Below, piece after piece: positions 1 to 10,624 of a stretch of DNA of 64,000 nucleotides. Both the position numbers and the translations under genes were made by a program. The stretch is taken from NCBI RefSeq assembly GCF_964204645.1, contig NC_134034.1, positions 8,303,414-8,367,413 of the forward strand, in the 5' to 3' direction. The notes below the pieces were generated by a model that was not told the DNA's origin, did not search any database, and saw only the letters and a list, made by a program, of their open reading frames with translations. Numbering within the stretch: the stretch's first letter is position 1; every line of letters starts with the position of its first letter. The DNA is from Tubulanus polymorphus. Lineage: Eukaryota; Nemertea; Palaeonemertea; Tubulaniformes; Tubulanidae.

Positions 1-217
1 GTTCAACAATTACAAACCTTTTTGGTCAATTTTCAAGAGTCATCAATTGAGCATTTTTGTTTTTGTTTTGAAGTTAACCACCCCTTTAATGAAACTGGTC
101 CCTGGGGCAGACGCCCCAAGTGGGCTTCACACTGAATGCAAATGGGCTGAAAAGCAACATCTCATTCAAAATATAGATGTGTAGCAAAACAAAACATTGC
201 TCATTTGTAGTACATAC

Positions 218-2035
218 CTTATTGAAGACAAGATCAATAGGACATCCACAGTTGATATCAACAAAATCTAAACAGACTTTTGATTGTATGAGTTCGGCAC
301 ATCGAGTCATACTGTCTACGTGACTACCACAAAGCTATAAACATATACATACGATACAGAACAAATCAGCTTAAGCTTAGTTCAAAATACATTGTTACAT
401 CAACATACAATTGGACTGGAACTAACTCATCATGCACTGTACGGTAGTCAGGTATAAATTCATGAAAGTAGAATTGGCAGATATATACGTTTTAGGATCT
501 ATTTCTTACACATTCGAGATCCCATGATGTATCATTATAGTAATTACTTCACTAATTTTTAATGACATGGAATTCACTAATGGAGCAATTATTACCTGAG
601 CACCAAATATATCTTCAGATGAATGACGTTTTAAGAGAGCCCATTCAGATTGTTGCCCTTGTAGCAGATTTGTGGCCATAGCCATTTCACCACAAGTAAT
701 ATCAACTCCATATTCTTTACATACTCGACGAAATGGCAAATTACCAACCTATAACAAATGAATCATTGAGAAATGATACCACACAAATATGAAGGAAGAG
801 GGTATTTAAATAAATCGTTTTCTTATACATACTGTGGTCAAAGGAGCTAAATAGAGTTTGTTGCTAAAGTCGATCTGAAAACCGAAATGAAATAAATGAT
901 AAAAAATTTCTATGTACCAGGTTAGTCAGAATGAAACTGAAAACAGTCACGCAATAATATTTGTGGATCAAATATTTCAGGATTCTTAGTCATTAGCCAT
1001 TTTGCATGGACAAATATATGGGTTCAAAGTTAGGGGGAACAGAAGGGATAACATTATTAAATGATAATAATAAATAGGAAATGTCAAAACACTGCATGTT
1101 CCTTTCATGACCTTCAATCAAATATGACAGGCTATCCATGCACCTAATTGAGTCATGATTGTACTGAAGCCAAAATCCCAGTGTCTATCTTTTCAACTTG
1201 AAAAATAGTACTAATTCTGATTGAATTAAATCTGTTGGAAGTTCTTTCTTCTATTTATGGATGACTTACGGTTTTTTTTTCATTCGGACGCAGTCGAATG
1301 ACATCTTCGTCGGTAAGAGCTCCAGCTCGAGAAGAATGATTCACATCAAGTTTAACATCACCGCTATCAATACATCCTGCATTGGACTGAACATTAGCAG
1401 TTACACAATCTGCCTGGGCTGATACGTTTTGACTTGTAGATGTGATCATTGTTTTTGATGTTACTTTTGTTTCAAATTGCGGGACGATATTTTCTGCTTT
1501 GAAAAATATTTCCGACCGAGGGAAACAGTGTCGTTTTTGTCGCAAAGCTACCTGTAGGCCTTTGTTGAAATCATATCGGTATTGAAAATCATTTTTCGAT
1601 TTACACAATAGTTCATCATTGACAACGTTCTCTTTCTTGTCAGTCAAATGAGAAGATGCAAAACGGCAAGTTACACCGAATCGACAATATCCTGTCTGCT
1701 CAAACACATAACAACTAATCCCTAAGTCATTAGGTTTAGTCTCAAAATATTTGTCAACATCGTGTAAAAATCTACATTTATCTCCGTAGCTACAATGAGT
1801 ATCATTGACAATCGTCGGACACAGCCGGCTGGCAAAATTCAATCGATTATGTTTACGACGATTTTGGTTTTTCCCAATTAATTTGAATCGTTTGCCTTTC
1901 CGCTTTTTACTTGGTGGTTGCCCATCATCTTCAGTGCCTTGGTCCACATTTTCTGATGATTCGAGCAATTGCTGTTTAGCGTCCGACGTTAAATATTCCA
2001 TAGACAGTTTCGTTTTGTGATCTTTGTCAATGTAC
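218..2035 (-). CDS. DUS3L: DUS3L-like tRNA-dihydrouridine(47) synthase, 5' part
   Basis: Makes dihydrouridine in the variable-loop region of cytoplasmic tRNAs (family knowledge). Four exons are readable on the minus strand: 2035-1270, 874-833, 748-596 and 334-218, all with GT-AG borders and phase-0 joins between them. Exon 1 encodes a Lys/Arg-rich N-terminus and two CCCH zinc fingers (C-x8-C-x5-C-x3-H, then C-x8-C-x5-C-x4-H), the arrangement typical of DUS3L. The next exons give the start of the flavin-binding TIM barrel: [33 protein letters not shown], then [13 protein letters not shown]. The start is uncertain: an ATG at 2001-1999 is possible, but an acceptor (TTTCAG) ends at 2036 and the frame stays open past it, so an upstream coding exon may exist. 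The catalytic Cys and C-terminal domain lie beyond the left edge; the intron after 218 is not closed within the window. Confidence 0.9.
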
Positions 2036-2562
2036 CTGAAATTACCATACATAAAAAACAGATTTTTAATATTCAAACAATTAACAAAATTACCAAACTA
2101 GAAGAAAATCTGCAGAAAGAGGCATTTTTTACGTAGAACTTCCAACATTTCAATTCACTGCACGTGAATTTAGTAGGAGCTTATCAAAAACGCCTATGAA
2201 TATGTGCTACGTGATCACCTGTGCATGTAAAAACGATGTGAGATCTCGGGAAATTGACCCGTGCCCGTAAATGTCCTTGCACTTGAAAATTTGAAAACTT
2301 TAAAATCAGTCTCTGTTATTTTTTGGCACCCTTCTATGATAATCATACGCCCCTACAAAAGAATTTGATCTATGTCGTCCCAATAAGTTGAAATACTACC
2401 AGTACGTCAATACTTGTATAAATGGAGAGTCAGACGAACGCTTACGTCATATAAACTTATTACATACGTCAATATTTGTAGAAACGGCTAACCACGGAGC
2501 GGGGCAGTGCCGTTCAGGTAAGCCTATAAAAATGCTTGGATTTCCCGGCATGTTAAAAATTT
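2036..2562. other. Upstream region of the DUS3L-like gene
   Basis: No coding segment recognised. This is probably the 5' flank or first intron of the minus-strand DUS3L-like gene. It holds an E-box-like CACGTG near 2161 and several ACGTCA words near 2404-2470. No promoter element can be assigned with confidence. Confidence 0.3.
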
Positions 2563-2939
2563 AACTAGGGGTCCAGGGACACCATGCCCACTTGGGAAGT
2601 GGTTTCAAATGCTCAACAATCTAACAATTTCAATATTCAATGCCCCCTGGTGACCATACCAAAAACATTGAAACTCACCACAATCATAGAATATGTCAGC
2701 AGCTACGATTTTGTAATTGATTGTGATAACAAAATATGCCTCCTTACCAATTTAATATGGAAATACTAAGTTATTCTACTATTCAACACCCCCTGGTGAC
2801 CATATGCAAAACCCAATGACCTTGAAACTCACCACATTCATAGAACATGTCATGAACTACAACTTTGCAATTGATAAATGAGGAAATCCCACACTTTGAA
2901 TTTTAAAATTATACGAACAAATTTATTATTTTAGATTTT

Positions 2940-3958
2940 TGGCATGGCTATGAGGAATCCACTTTCCCCTGTTTCTAGCTGGTTTATTTATGGAACATGT
3001 CGAAAGTGAAATTCTTCCTCCAAAATTTGGCGACGTTACGTTGATGATATTCTTTGTTTAGTTTCCCCCAATTTTAATGTGAATTGTTTCTTACATTATT
3101 TGAACTCTTTATATCCTACTTTGAATTTCACTTTTGAGTGGGAAGAAAATAACTGCATCCCGTTTCTCGATGTACTCATTCATAATTTCAAAACAAATTT
3201 GAAATTCTCTGTATATAGAAAACCGACTAATGCTGAAGCTTATCTTCATTTTTTCTCATTTACTCCTTTGAACATCAAAATTGGAATAGTCCAAGGATTA
3301 TTTCTACGAGCTCTACGTATTTGTGATCAAATGTTTTAAGATAAAGAAATCAAACATATAAGAACTGCTCTCAACAAACTAGCCTATCCAGACAAAATTT
3401 TGAACAAAGCTTATTTCAAAGCCCGAATTTCTCACTTTGGACGTAATGACCTGACCACAAAACGCAGAGCTCAAAAGAATATTATAATCCCGTATTTACC
3501 TATTTTGGAACGCTTTAAATCCACATTAAGCACCATCGACACTAGATTAGTCTTTCAGTATAATAACAAACTCACTAATGTTTTAACCAAAAATAAACCC
3601 AACAGTGAGCTAATTGAGTCCGGGGTTTATAAGATACCATGTAAAGATTGTAAAATGATGTACATCGGCGAAACGGGATGTAATCTTAGTCAGCGTATTA
3701 AAGAACACAAAATAGATATCCGCAACCAAAAGCCTGAGAGTGGAATAGCAAATCATGTCTAAACAACCAATCACCAATTTGACTTTCAGAATTCGAAACT
3801 TATTTATCCTTGTAAAGATTTTCATAAGAGACACATAGTGGAATCAGCCCTTATATGGAAACTTTCGAAATCCAATTTATCTACTCATTTAAATACTGGT
3901 TTTTCTCCACACAACCAATTATTATCCAGACACATCAACTCTTTATTTGATTTGGGTT
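2940..3958 (+). pseudogene. Penelope-like reverse transcriptase / GIY-YIG endonuclease, broken
   Basis: The remnant reads, with one frame change, MAMRNPLSPV then RRYVDDILCL (palm motif at about 3031-3054), then FLDVLIHN and FSVYRKPTN. These are the C-terminal half of a Penelope-type reverse transcriptase. A GIY-YIG nuclease domain follows at about 3625-3720: GVYKIPCKDC, then MYIGETG and LSQRIKEHK. The order RT then GIY-YIG is diagnostic of canonical Penelope-like elements. A one-base loss just before the YVDD segment, a TAA at 3337-3339 and another at 3760-3762 disable it; the N-terminal half is missing. Confidence 0.85.
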
Positions 3959-4175
3959 AATGTCACTATGTGTCACTCTGTTATCGCCTCTTCAGTCCAC
4001 TTCACTTAGTTACATAATTTGTTTTTACTCTGAACTGTTTAGAATTGATGTGGTTTCTACGGTACCCCTTGATGTTTTATTGCCTGGTCTTTTTATCTTT
4101 AGTTTTGACACACTGCTTCTATTTTAGATCCTGTGAGTTTATATGCTTTGTTACTTGTTTTTCTGGTCATTCCAC

Positions 4176-4206
4176 CTGATGATGGCTGTTAGTCAACAGC
4201 CGCAAC
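4176..4206 (+). ncRNA. Degenerate hammerhead-ribozyme-like motif in the Penelope-like 3' end
   Basis: CTGATGA (4176-4182) is followed by a hairpin GGCTGTT-AGTC-AACAGCC and then GCAACG. A hammerhead core is CUGANGA, stem II, GAAA. Hammerheads are known in Penelope-like elements, and this has the right order and place, but the GAAA box reads GCAA, so activity is unlikely. The related fragment at 36601-37209 keeps GAAACG but has lost the CTGATGA part. Confidence 0.45.
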
Positions 4207-5213
4207 GTTGTGGTTTCATTATAATAAATTTGATCGTAGTGGGATTTCCTCATTTATCTACAGTATACACGGATTATAGTGTTTATTCGACAACTTTGCA
4301 ATTGATCATGGTAACAAAATATGCCTAGATAGGAGCCTACCAATCTCTAATAATACTAAGTTATTCGTAACTATTCAACACCCCCTGACCATATAGAATA
4401 ACTAATGTCCTTAAAACTTGCCACAATCATAGTTGATGTCATGAGCTACAACGTTGCAATTGATTGTGGTAACAAAATATGCATAGATACAAATATAATA
4501 TAGAAATACTAAGTTATCGTATTATTCAACGCCTCCTAGTGGCCATATACAAAAAGTAATGACCTCGAAACTCACCAAAACCATAGAACAATTTATGAGC
4601 TAGAACTTTCCAATTGATCGTGGTAACACAATATGCTTAGGTAAAAAAATCAAAAATACCCCTTGTATAAAACATCCCTTTCCGAAGAATACCCATCACA
4701 AATTGCCATGAGAAATGACAAACCAGTAGGAAGCTACAGGACTCAGAATTTGGGCCAAAATTGACATTTTTGGGCACTAAAAAGGTCATAGGAAGGACAT
4801 CTTGAGTCCGATCGATCCAATTTTTCTGATGGAGATGGGCCCTCAGGGGTTCAAATATATACAAAAGATCAAGGTAATTGATTCAAGCGTCTTCAAAATT
4901 TCCCTCGAAAAGTTCAAAAAGTGCTGATTTTCTGAACAACAATGGCTGCCAGTCGGCCGTCTTGATTCTGACAGGGCCAGTTCTTGGGCTGAAGATGTGT
5001 CTAGGGTAGATTCATGTATAAACCAAATATCAAGACATTACCTTGAAGCGTTTTCAAAACTTCCCAAAATAACTGGATTCCGTCTACGGACGAACGGATG
5101 GACAACGGACGAAAAGTGAACGCAATAGCCCGCTGGGACTAAAGTCCCAAGTTGGCTAAAAAGACAAGGAGCCAACTCTCCGTCAGATCAGTCGATAGGT
5201 ATGTCACTTCTGA

Positions 5214-5653
5214 ATTCTGTATATATCATCAATACAATACTCGTCAGCACAATCATCCCCAAATCGCTCACCATAAGAAAAGCACTAAATAAAAGTTTCC
5301 TCAACTTAATTCCAATAGTGTGGCAAAATTCCAATAACAACCTTAAATCAAAATAAAGGACAAATGGCCCAGAATATCACCGACATGATAATCTTGAGAA
5401 GCAAAAGGGAAGAAAGCGTAATATGCTTTCAAAGAAGTGGCGTGGCTGCTGACCTGGTCCCAATAAGTAATTGGTCAGGAAGATCTCATCGAGAGAACAA
5501 GTCTGGCATTGTTAATCTTACCAGTCAATCCTGTGACGACATTTACCTGTGCATTTGAAATTGGGGTGGAGGGGGGATTAATCAAAGCTTAGTTGACAAA
5601 GAACCGTGAGATGGAGAGGTAACACTTCATATAAAATAAATAGTTTAGAGGTA
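5214..5653. other. Stretch without recognised genes left of the Copia element
   Basis: Short open frames only, none with recognisable motifs. It is the pre-insertion flank of the Copia element and continues at 10536 after the element. Confidence 0.3.
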
Positions 5654-5658
5654 TAGGC

Positions 5659-5816
5659 TGTTAGATATGTGGACTTGGGCTTTTTGGGGTTAGAAAAATT
5701 GACGGGACAGCGAAGGGATACCGAGCTCGGTTGAGCGTGTGCGTGGATTGTGTGTTTAGGAATTAGTCTTTTACAATGCGTGTAAGAGGCCTTACTGGAA
5801 ATTAAGGTGATTATCA
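5659..5816 (+). repeat. 5' LTR of the Copia element
   Basis: 158 bp, TG...CA ends, preceded by target duplication TAGGC. It matches the 3' LTR except for one base. Confidence 0.93.
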
Positions 5817-5818
5817 AA

Positions 5819-5831
5819 TGGTAGCAGAGCG
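5819..5831 (+). promoter_or_regulatory. Primer-binding site of the Copia element
   Basis: TGGTAGCAGAGCG lies two bases after the 5' LTR. It resembles the initiator-tRNA-Met type primer site of Copia elements (TGGTANCAGAGC). Confidence 0.75.
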
Positions 5832-5892
5832 AAACAACTAAATTTGATTGGTAGTGCGGTGAGCTACTAAAAAATTGCTGGTACATTTCAAA

Positions 5893-6687
5893 ATGGCGTC
5901 AGTTGCCTACAAAAATCCGCCGCTGTTGGATAAAGCGACGGATTACCAATCGTGGAAAGATGAGATTGAGATATGGAAACTAGTTACGGATTTAGATGTC
6001 AAAAAGCAGGCTTTAGCAGTGACGTTGACATTACAAGGACAAGCGAGGGCTGCTGCTCTTGAGCTGTCAACGGCATCGTTGAATGCTGACGATGGAATGA
6101 AATCTTTGCTTACAAAATTGGATACGGTTTTTAAGACTGGTGACACGGATATTGCATACTCAATATACACAGCTTTTGAGAAGTTTAAACGGACTGAAGG
6201 TATGTCAATTAATGATTATATAATCGAATTTGAAAGGCTCAACAACCGGTGTGTTAAACGCAACATGCAGTTACCGGAAGCTGTGTTGGCATTTAAAATC
6301 TTGGATGGAGCTGGATTACAACAAAAAGAGAAGCAGCTTGCTCTCACAGCTTCACCTACCCTCACATTAGCAAGTATGAAATCTGCTCTCAAGCGGATAT
6401 TTGGAGAGGCAAAAGTCAAACAGTCTACTGATGACAATTATGATGAATTTCGACGTTATGGTACTGATGTGAAGGTCAAAGGTGAAGAACATAATACATT
6501 GTATGCAAATCAGGAAAATCGTGGTGCTCAACATAGATCTGGATTTGGCTCACGGGGCCGTGCAGGCTTTCAGACTAGACGCTCTAGTGTAACTAGCACG
6601 AATGTGCCGAGGGGCACGAATCCCATAGATAGATCTGGACGGAGAACTAGATGTGCTGTTTGTGGCAGTACTTTTTCACTGGGCTAA
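5893..6687 (+). CDS. Copia Gag (UBN2-type capsid), truncated by a frameshift
   Basis: The first ATG in frame is at 5893. The protein begins MASVAYKNPPLLDKATDYQS and carries the Copia gag fold signature (YQSWKDEIEIW, then KFKRTEGMSINDYIIEFERL). A basic Arg/Gly-rich tail leads into a CCHC knuckle (C-x2-C-x4-H-x4-C: CAVCGST then FHWAKNCPH) that is split by a frame change at about 6665. After the shift the frame runs off to a stop at 6687. In an intact element gag and pol would be one long frame. Confidence 0.85.
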   Translation: MASVAYKNPPLLDKATDYQSWKDEIEIWKLVTDLDVKKQALAVTLTLQGQARAAALELSTASLNADDGMKSLLTKLDTVFKTGDTDIAYSIYTAFEKFKRTEGMSINDYIIEFERLNNRCVKRNMQLPEAVLAFKILDGAGLQQKEKQLALTASPTLTLASMKSALKRIFGEAKVKQSTDDNYDEFRRYGTDVKVKGEEHNTLYANQENRGAQHRSGFGSRGRAGFQTRRSSVTSTNVPRGTNPIDRSGRRTRCAVCGSTFSLG

Positions 6688-9600
6688 GAACTGTCCGCAT
6701 AAGGCAGATGAAGTGCATGCTATGCAACACGAAGAGGTTTCTGATGAGGTTGTCCTTTTCACGAAGAGCTCTGGACAAGACAACACAATTTTCATGACAG
6801 AGGCTCTGGGTGCCGCTGTTATTGATACTGGATGTACTAGAACTGTGTGCGGTAAGAAGTGGCTCCATGATTATGTTGACTCATTATCACCTTCCGAAAG
6901 GGATAAGATTGTCGTCACATCTTCTAACAGGTTTTTCCGTTTTGGTGACGGTAGGAAAGTACTTTCGTCTGAGAATGTTATCATCCCTGCAAACTTTGAT
7001 GGTCATACGTGCCGATTATCTACAGACGTCGTTATGTAGATCTTCCTCTGCTCCTTAGCAAAGCGTCATTAAAAAAAGCAGATGCCATAATAAATGAAGG
7101 TAATGATAAAGTCCATATGTTCGGGAGGAATATCAAATTGGAGCAAACTTCTATGGGACATTACTGTGTTAATATCTGTCGTGATAGATATTATAACGAT
7201 GATTTTTGTAGTGAAGCGGTATTGATCCTTCAGACTGCTGACGATGTGAAGAGTAAAGAGAGGGCTATGTTAAAACTCCATCGTCAATTTGGACATGCTT
7301 CTTTAGAAAAGTTGAAAAATCTTCTAGAGAAAGCAGGAATCAGTGATGCAGAAACTCGTCAAGCTCTAGAAAGAGTCGTTACTCAGTGCCATTTATGTGA
7401 AAAGTACAAGAGAACATTAAGTCGTCCAACTGTCTCGCTACCCATGGCCTCAGATTGGAATGACACAGTTGCAGTAGATCTACATCAGTTAGGAGAATCA
7501 TTATGGTATCTTCATATCATTGATCTCTACACGCGATACAGTGCGGGTGCTATTTTAAAGTCTAAAAGAGCGCATGATGTTATGGATGAATTCATTAAGC
7601 ACTGGATTAGCGTTTTCGGCCCACCGAAAAGATTGTTCAGTGACAATGGTGGTGAGTTTATGAATGAAGAAATGATTGAAATGGGAGGACAGTTTGGCAT
7701 CGAAATATTGACTACGGCAGCGTATAGTCCGTGGAGTAACGGAATTTGTGAAAGGCACAATAGGACACTAACTGAAATTGTTACAAAAATCAAGGACGAT
7801 AGAGATTGTGACTGGGAGACAGCTTTAGCTTGGGCTCTAATGGCGACGAATACACTAAGTACTATTCATGGGTATAGTGCACATCAACTAGTTTTCGGCT
7901 GTAATCCCAACTTACCATCAGTCTTATGTGACAAACTGCCTGCATTAGAAGGAAGTACCACAGCTAATGGTATTGCAAAACACATTACGACTCTGTTTGC
8001 TGCAAGACAGGCATTTACTCAGGCTGAATGTTCTGAGAAGATAAGAAGGGCCCTTCGAAAACAGGTTCGAACTCACAATGATGAAATTTATAGAAGTGGT
8101 GACAAGGTGTTCTATAAAAGGCCCGACCAGTCAACATGGAAAGGACCTGCTTGAGTTATTGGCCAGGACGGAGTTGTGGTATTTGTTCGACATGGTGGTC
8201 AGCTCATTAGAGTACACACATGTCGGTTTAAAAAAGCTGTATCTGAGATTAATCATCAACCTTACGACCACAAACGTTATCAACAATAAGATAAGTTTGC
8301 CGTAAGAAATGAAACCCAACCGGCAGTTGTACAGTCAAATAATGACAGTGATGACGAGAAAATCAACAACGAACAGGATTCCAGTGATAACGAGAAAGTT
8401 GACGGCGCATCTACTGGGACTGCAGCGCGACTTGAAGAAATAGTTGTTGATAATATGTTATCTGAGAACCAGACTTTGCCCAACACGGTCGGAAATGTGA
8501 ACAGTTCTGATGACGCTTTGAATCAGGGAGTGGTTGATAATGAGAAGCCAACCTTAAAAAAGGGTCAGCAGATTAAATTTGAAGTAAATGGAAACACACA
8601 GGTAGGGACCATCATAGGCAGAGCTGGAAAGAAAACTGGACAATATAAAGACTGGTACAATATTGCAACAGTAAATTCAGATGGCGAGAGATATCAGAGT
8701 TCAGTGGATATAAATCAGTTAGATAATCTTCAAGTTCTCGAACCAACGATTGACGATGCCGATGTATTAGTAGCGCAATATGGGATTTTTGACCAAGCTA
8801 AAGAAGCAGAGCTAAAAAGCAGGAAAGACCATGGAGTGTACAAAAGAGTCAAAGATAGTGGTCAGCGTGCCGTATCTACTAGATGGATCTGTAATATGAA
8901 AGAAAAAGAGGGTGTTCTGGTACCTAAAGCTAGACTGGTAGCGAGAGGGTTCGAAGAAAAAGAACTGTCTGCTGAAAGAGATTCACCTACATGTTCCAGT
9001 GAGTCGCAGAAAATAGCGCTAACTATCCTTGCTAAAAAAAAATGGCTGCCCAAGTCAATGGACATTAAAAGTGCTTTTCTCCAAGGAGACAACTTTGACA
9101 GACAAGTCTTTTTGGTAGGCTACCCCCTAAAGAATCCTGTGAAAATGGTTATTTATGGCAGTTAAAAAAATGCGTTTATGGTCTCAGTGATGCTTCTCTG
9201 TGTTGGTACAAGAAGGTAAAATCCACCTTGTCTGGTATGGGAGCAAGGATATGTCAATATGACCCAGCTGTTTTCTACTGGCTTGATGAGAATGGTCTAC
9301 TTACTGGCATACTATTATGTCATGTTGATGATTTTCTATGGAGAGGTGATGAATCATTTGAAAAAACTGTTATCTGCAAGATTCGAGAGAAATTTATCGT
9401 TGGAAGGGAAGATGTACAGGCTTTCAGATATGTTGGTATGCATCTAAACATATCGCAAGATGTCATGACTCTCGATCAGGATTTCTATAAGCAAAATTTA
9501 GAATTCGTAAAAATTAGTAGTGTCCGGGCACAAAACCAAAGTGATTGTCTTACTGAAAATGAGAAGACAGCGATGAGAAAAAAAGTAGGTCAGCTTCTGT

Positions 9601-10171
9601 GGCTTGGCCGTCAAACAAGACCAGATTTAATATTCGATGTCTGCCAGCTTGCATCCTCAATAAAGAAAGGAAAAGTTGGAGATATTTTGGCGTTGAATAA
9701 AGTGATTAAAAGGGCTAAAGCTGAAAATGTCAGCATACAATTTCAGTATCTGAAGAATTCTAGAATGTTGGTTTATTGTGATGCATCATTAGGGAATTTA
9801 TCTGATGGCGGTACTCAAGGTGGCTATTTTAGACGTTAGCTTTAGCGGATGCGGTTGATGCCGCCTTACCTTTATGATTGATGTACACTGAGCTTATGTT
9901 TGGCAGAAAGGAGTTTGGTTTAGTTGATGTGATATGCCTCACTGATAGTAAATCGCTGTGTGAAGCAGTCGTTTCCAACAAAGCAGTCACTGAGAAACAT
10001 CTCAGAATCGATATAGCTGCTATAAAAGAAGTTATTGAAAATGGTGCGCTGAAAGAGCTGCGTTGGATCGACTCGAATAAACAACTAGCTGATTGCCTTA
10101 CAAAAAAAGGTGTGTCAGCTGCGGGTCTGTTGCAGGCTTTGGAGTCTGGAACTATTCAGTGGACGCTATAA
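6653..10171 (+). pseudogene. Copia Pol polyprotein, disrupted
   Basis: Segments in order: protease (AVIDTGCTRTVCG, about 6810-6850); GAG-pre-integrase zinc region (LHRQFGHASLEKL ... CHLCEKYKR, about 7280-7410); integrase with D-D-35-E (VAVDLHQLGE, FSDNGGEF, ICERHN, 7470-7760); reverse transcriptase (RWICNMKEKEG, DIKSAFLQG, then CHVDDFLW at about 9320); RNase H end (LTDSKSLCEAV ... DCLTKK, about 9937-10110). Lesions seen: frame changes at about 7030 and 9120; in-frame TGA 8152-8154 and TAA 8287-8289, both explainable by C-to-T changes; and an apparent deletion of roughly 35 codons in RNase H at about 9835. No active product is expected. Confidence 0.88.
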
Positions 10172-10219
10172 ACATTGTTGATGCCATGTAAATAGATAAG
10201 CCATGACTTATAAATTTTT

Positions 10220-10360
10220 GTAATTCTTCCGTAGAAAAGTGTTCTACTCCGTCAGAAAGTTACGACTTGTAATTCTTCAGTAGAAAAGTGTTCTACTCCG
10301 TTAGAAAGTTACGAATTGTAATTCTTCAGTGGACAAGCGTTCTGCTCCGTTAAAAAGAAA
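10220..10360 (+). repeat. Three 49-bp tandem repeats before the Copia 3' LTR
   Basis: Units start at 10220, 10269 and 10318 with GTAATTCTTCNGT, then AAGTGTTCTACTCCGT and AGAAAGTTACGA. The third unit is more diverged and partial. They sit in the non-coding tail between RNase H and the polypurine stretch (AAAAAGAAAGATAGATGAG) next to the 3' LTR. Confidence 0.85.
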
Positions 10361-10372
10361 GATAGATGAGAT

Positions 10373-10530
10373 TGTTAGATATGTGGACTTGGGCTTTTTG
10401 GGGTTAGAAAAATTGACGGGACAGCGAAGGGATACCGAGCTCGGTTGCGCGTGTGCGTGGATTGTGTGTTTAGGAATTAGTCTTTTACAATGCGTGTAAG
10501 AGGCCTTACTGGAAATTAAGGTGATTATCA
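10373..10530 (+). repeat. 3' LTR of the Copia element
   Basis: 158 bp, near-identical to the 5' LTR, followed by target duplication TAGGC (10531-10535). A purine-rich tract lies directly before it. Confidence 0.93.
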
Positions 10531-10624
10531 TAGGCTATGTGGCGATAATGTTCATTTTCTGTTAATATATCCTTACATGATAAGACAAGCCCATTTTAGC
10601 TGCCCTGAAGATCACACTACATGA

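Larger units (their letters stand above)
2876..4289 (+). mobile_element. Penelope-like element (5'-truncated copy)
   Basis: Identified by its coding remnants (reverse transcriptase with YVDD, then a GIY-YIG endonuclease) and by its borders. The 17-bp host sequence ACAACTTTGCAATTGAT occurs at 2859-2875 and again at 4290-4306, and removing the element restores the host repeat. The first ~59 bp (AAATGAGGAAATCCCAC...) is an inverted copy of the 3' end (...GTGGGATTTCCTCATTT), the kind of terminal arrangement known for Penelope-like elements. The copy is dead: there is a frameshift before the YVDD segment and in-frame stops at about 3337 and 3760. A second fragment of the same family lies at 36601-37209. 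Confidence 0.85.
2563..5213 (+). repeat. Dispersed ~1.3 kb repeat, copy A (split by a Penelope-like element)
   Basis: Begins ACTAGGGGTCCAGGGACACC and matches 10625-11942 along its length once the inserted element at 2876-4289 is removed. The first part consists of imperfect tandem units of about 150 bp, each with CCCCCTGGTG, a CTCACCACAATCATAGAA-type core and AACAAAATATGC. The second part has words such as GGAAGCTACAGGACTCAG and ends with a small palindrome around GGGACTAAAGTCCC at about 5138. A word near the start (GCCCACTTGGGA) is mirrored near the end (TCCCAAG..GGC), suggesting subterminal inverted repeats. No coding capacity. Likely a non-autonomous DNA element, but the class is unknown. 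Confidence 0.75.
5659..10530 (+). mobile_element. Ty1/Copia LTR retrotransposon, full-length but defective
   Basis: Bounded by two 158-bp LTRs (5659-5816 and 10373-10530), each starting TGTTAG and ending TTATCA, with one mismatch seen between them (A/C near the middle). A 5-bp target duplication TAGGC flanks it at 5654-5658 and 10531-10535. Internal order is gag, protease, integrase, reverse transcriptase, RNase H, which defines Copia. Short LTRs and compact size recall the GalEa-type Copia elements of marine animals; that placement is an inference. The coding region has several frameshifts, two stops and an internal deletion. Confidence 0.95.
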
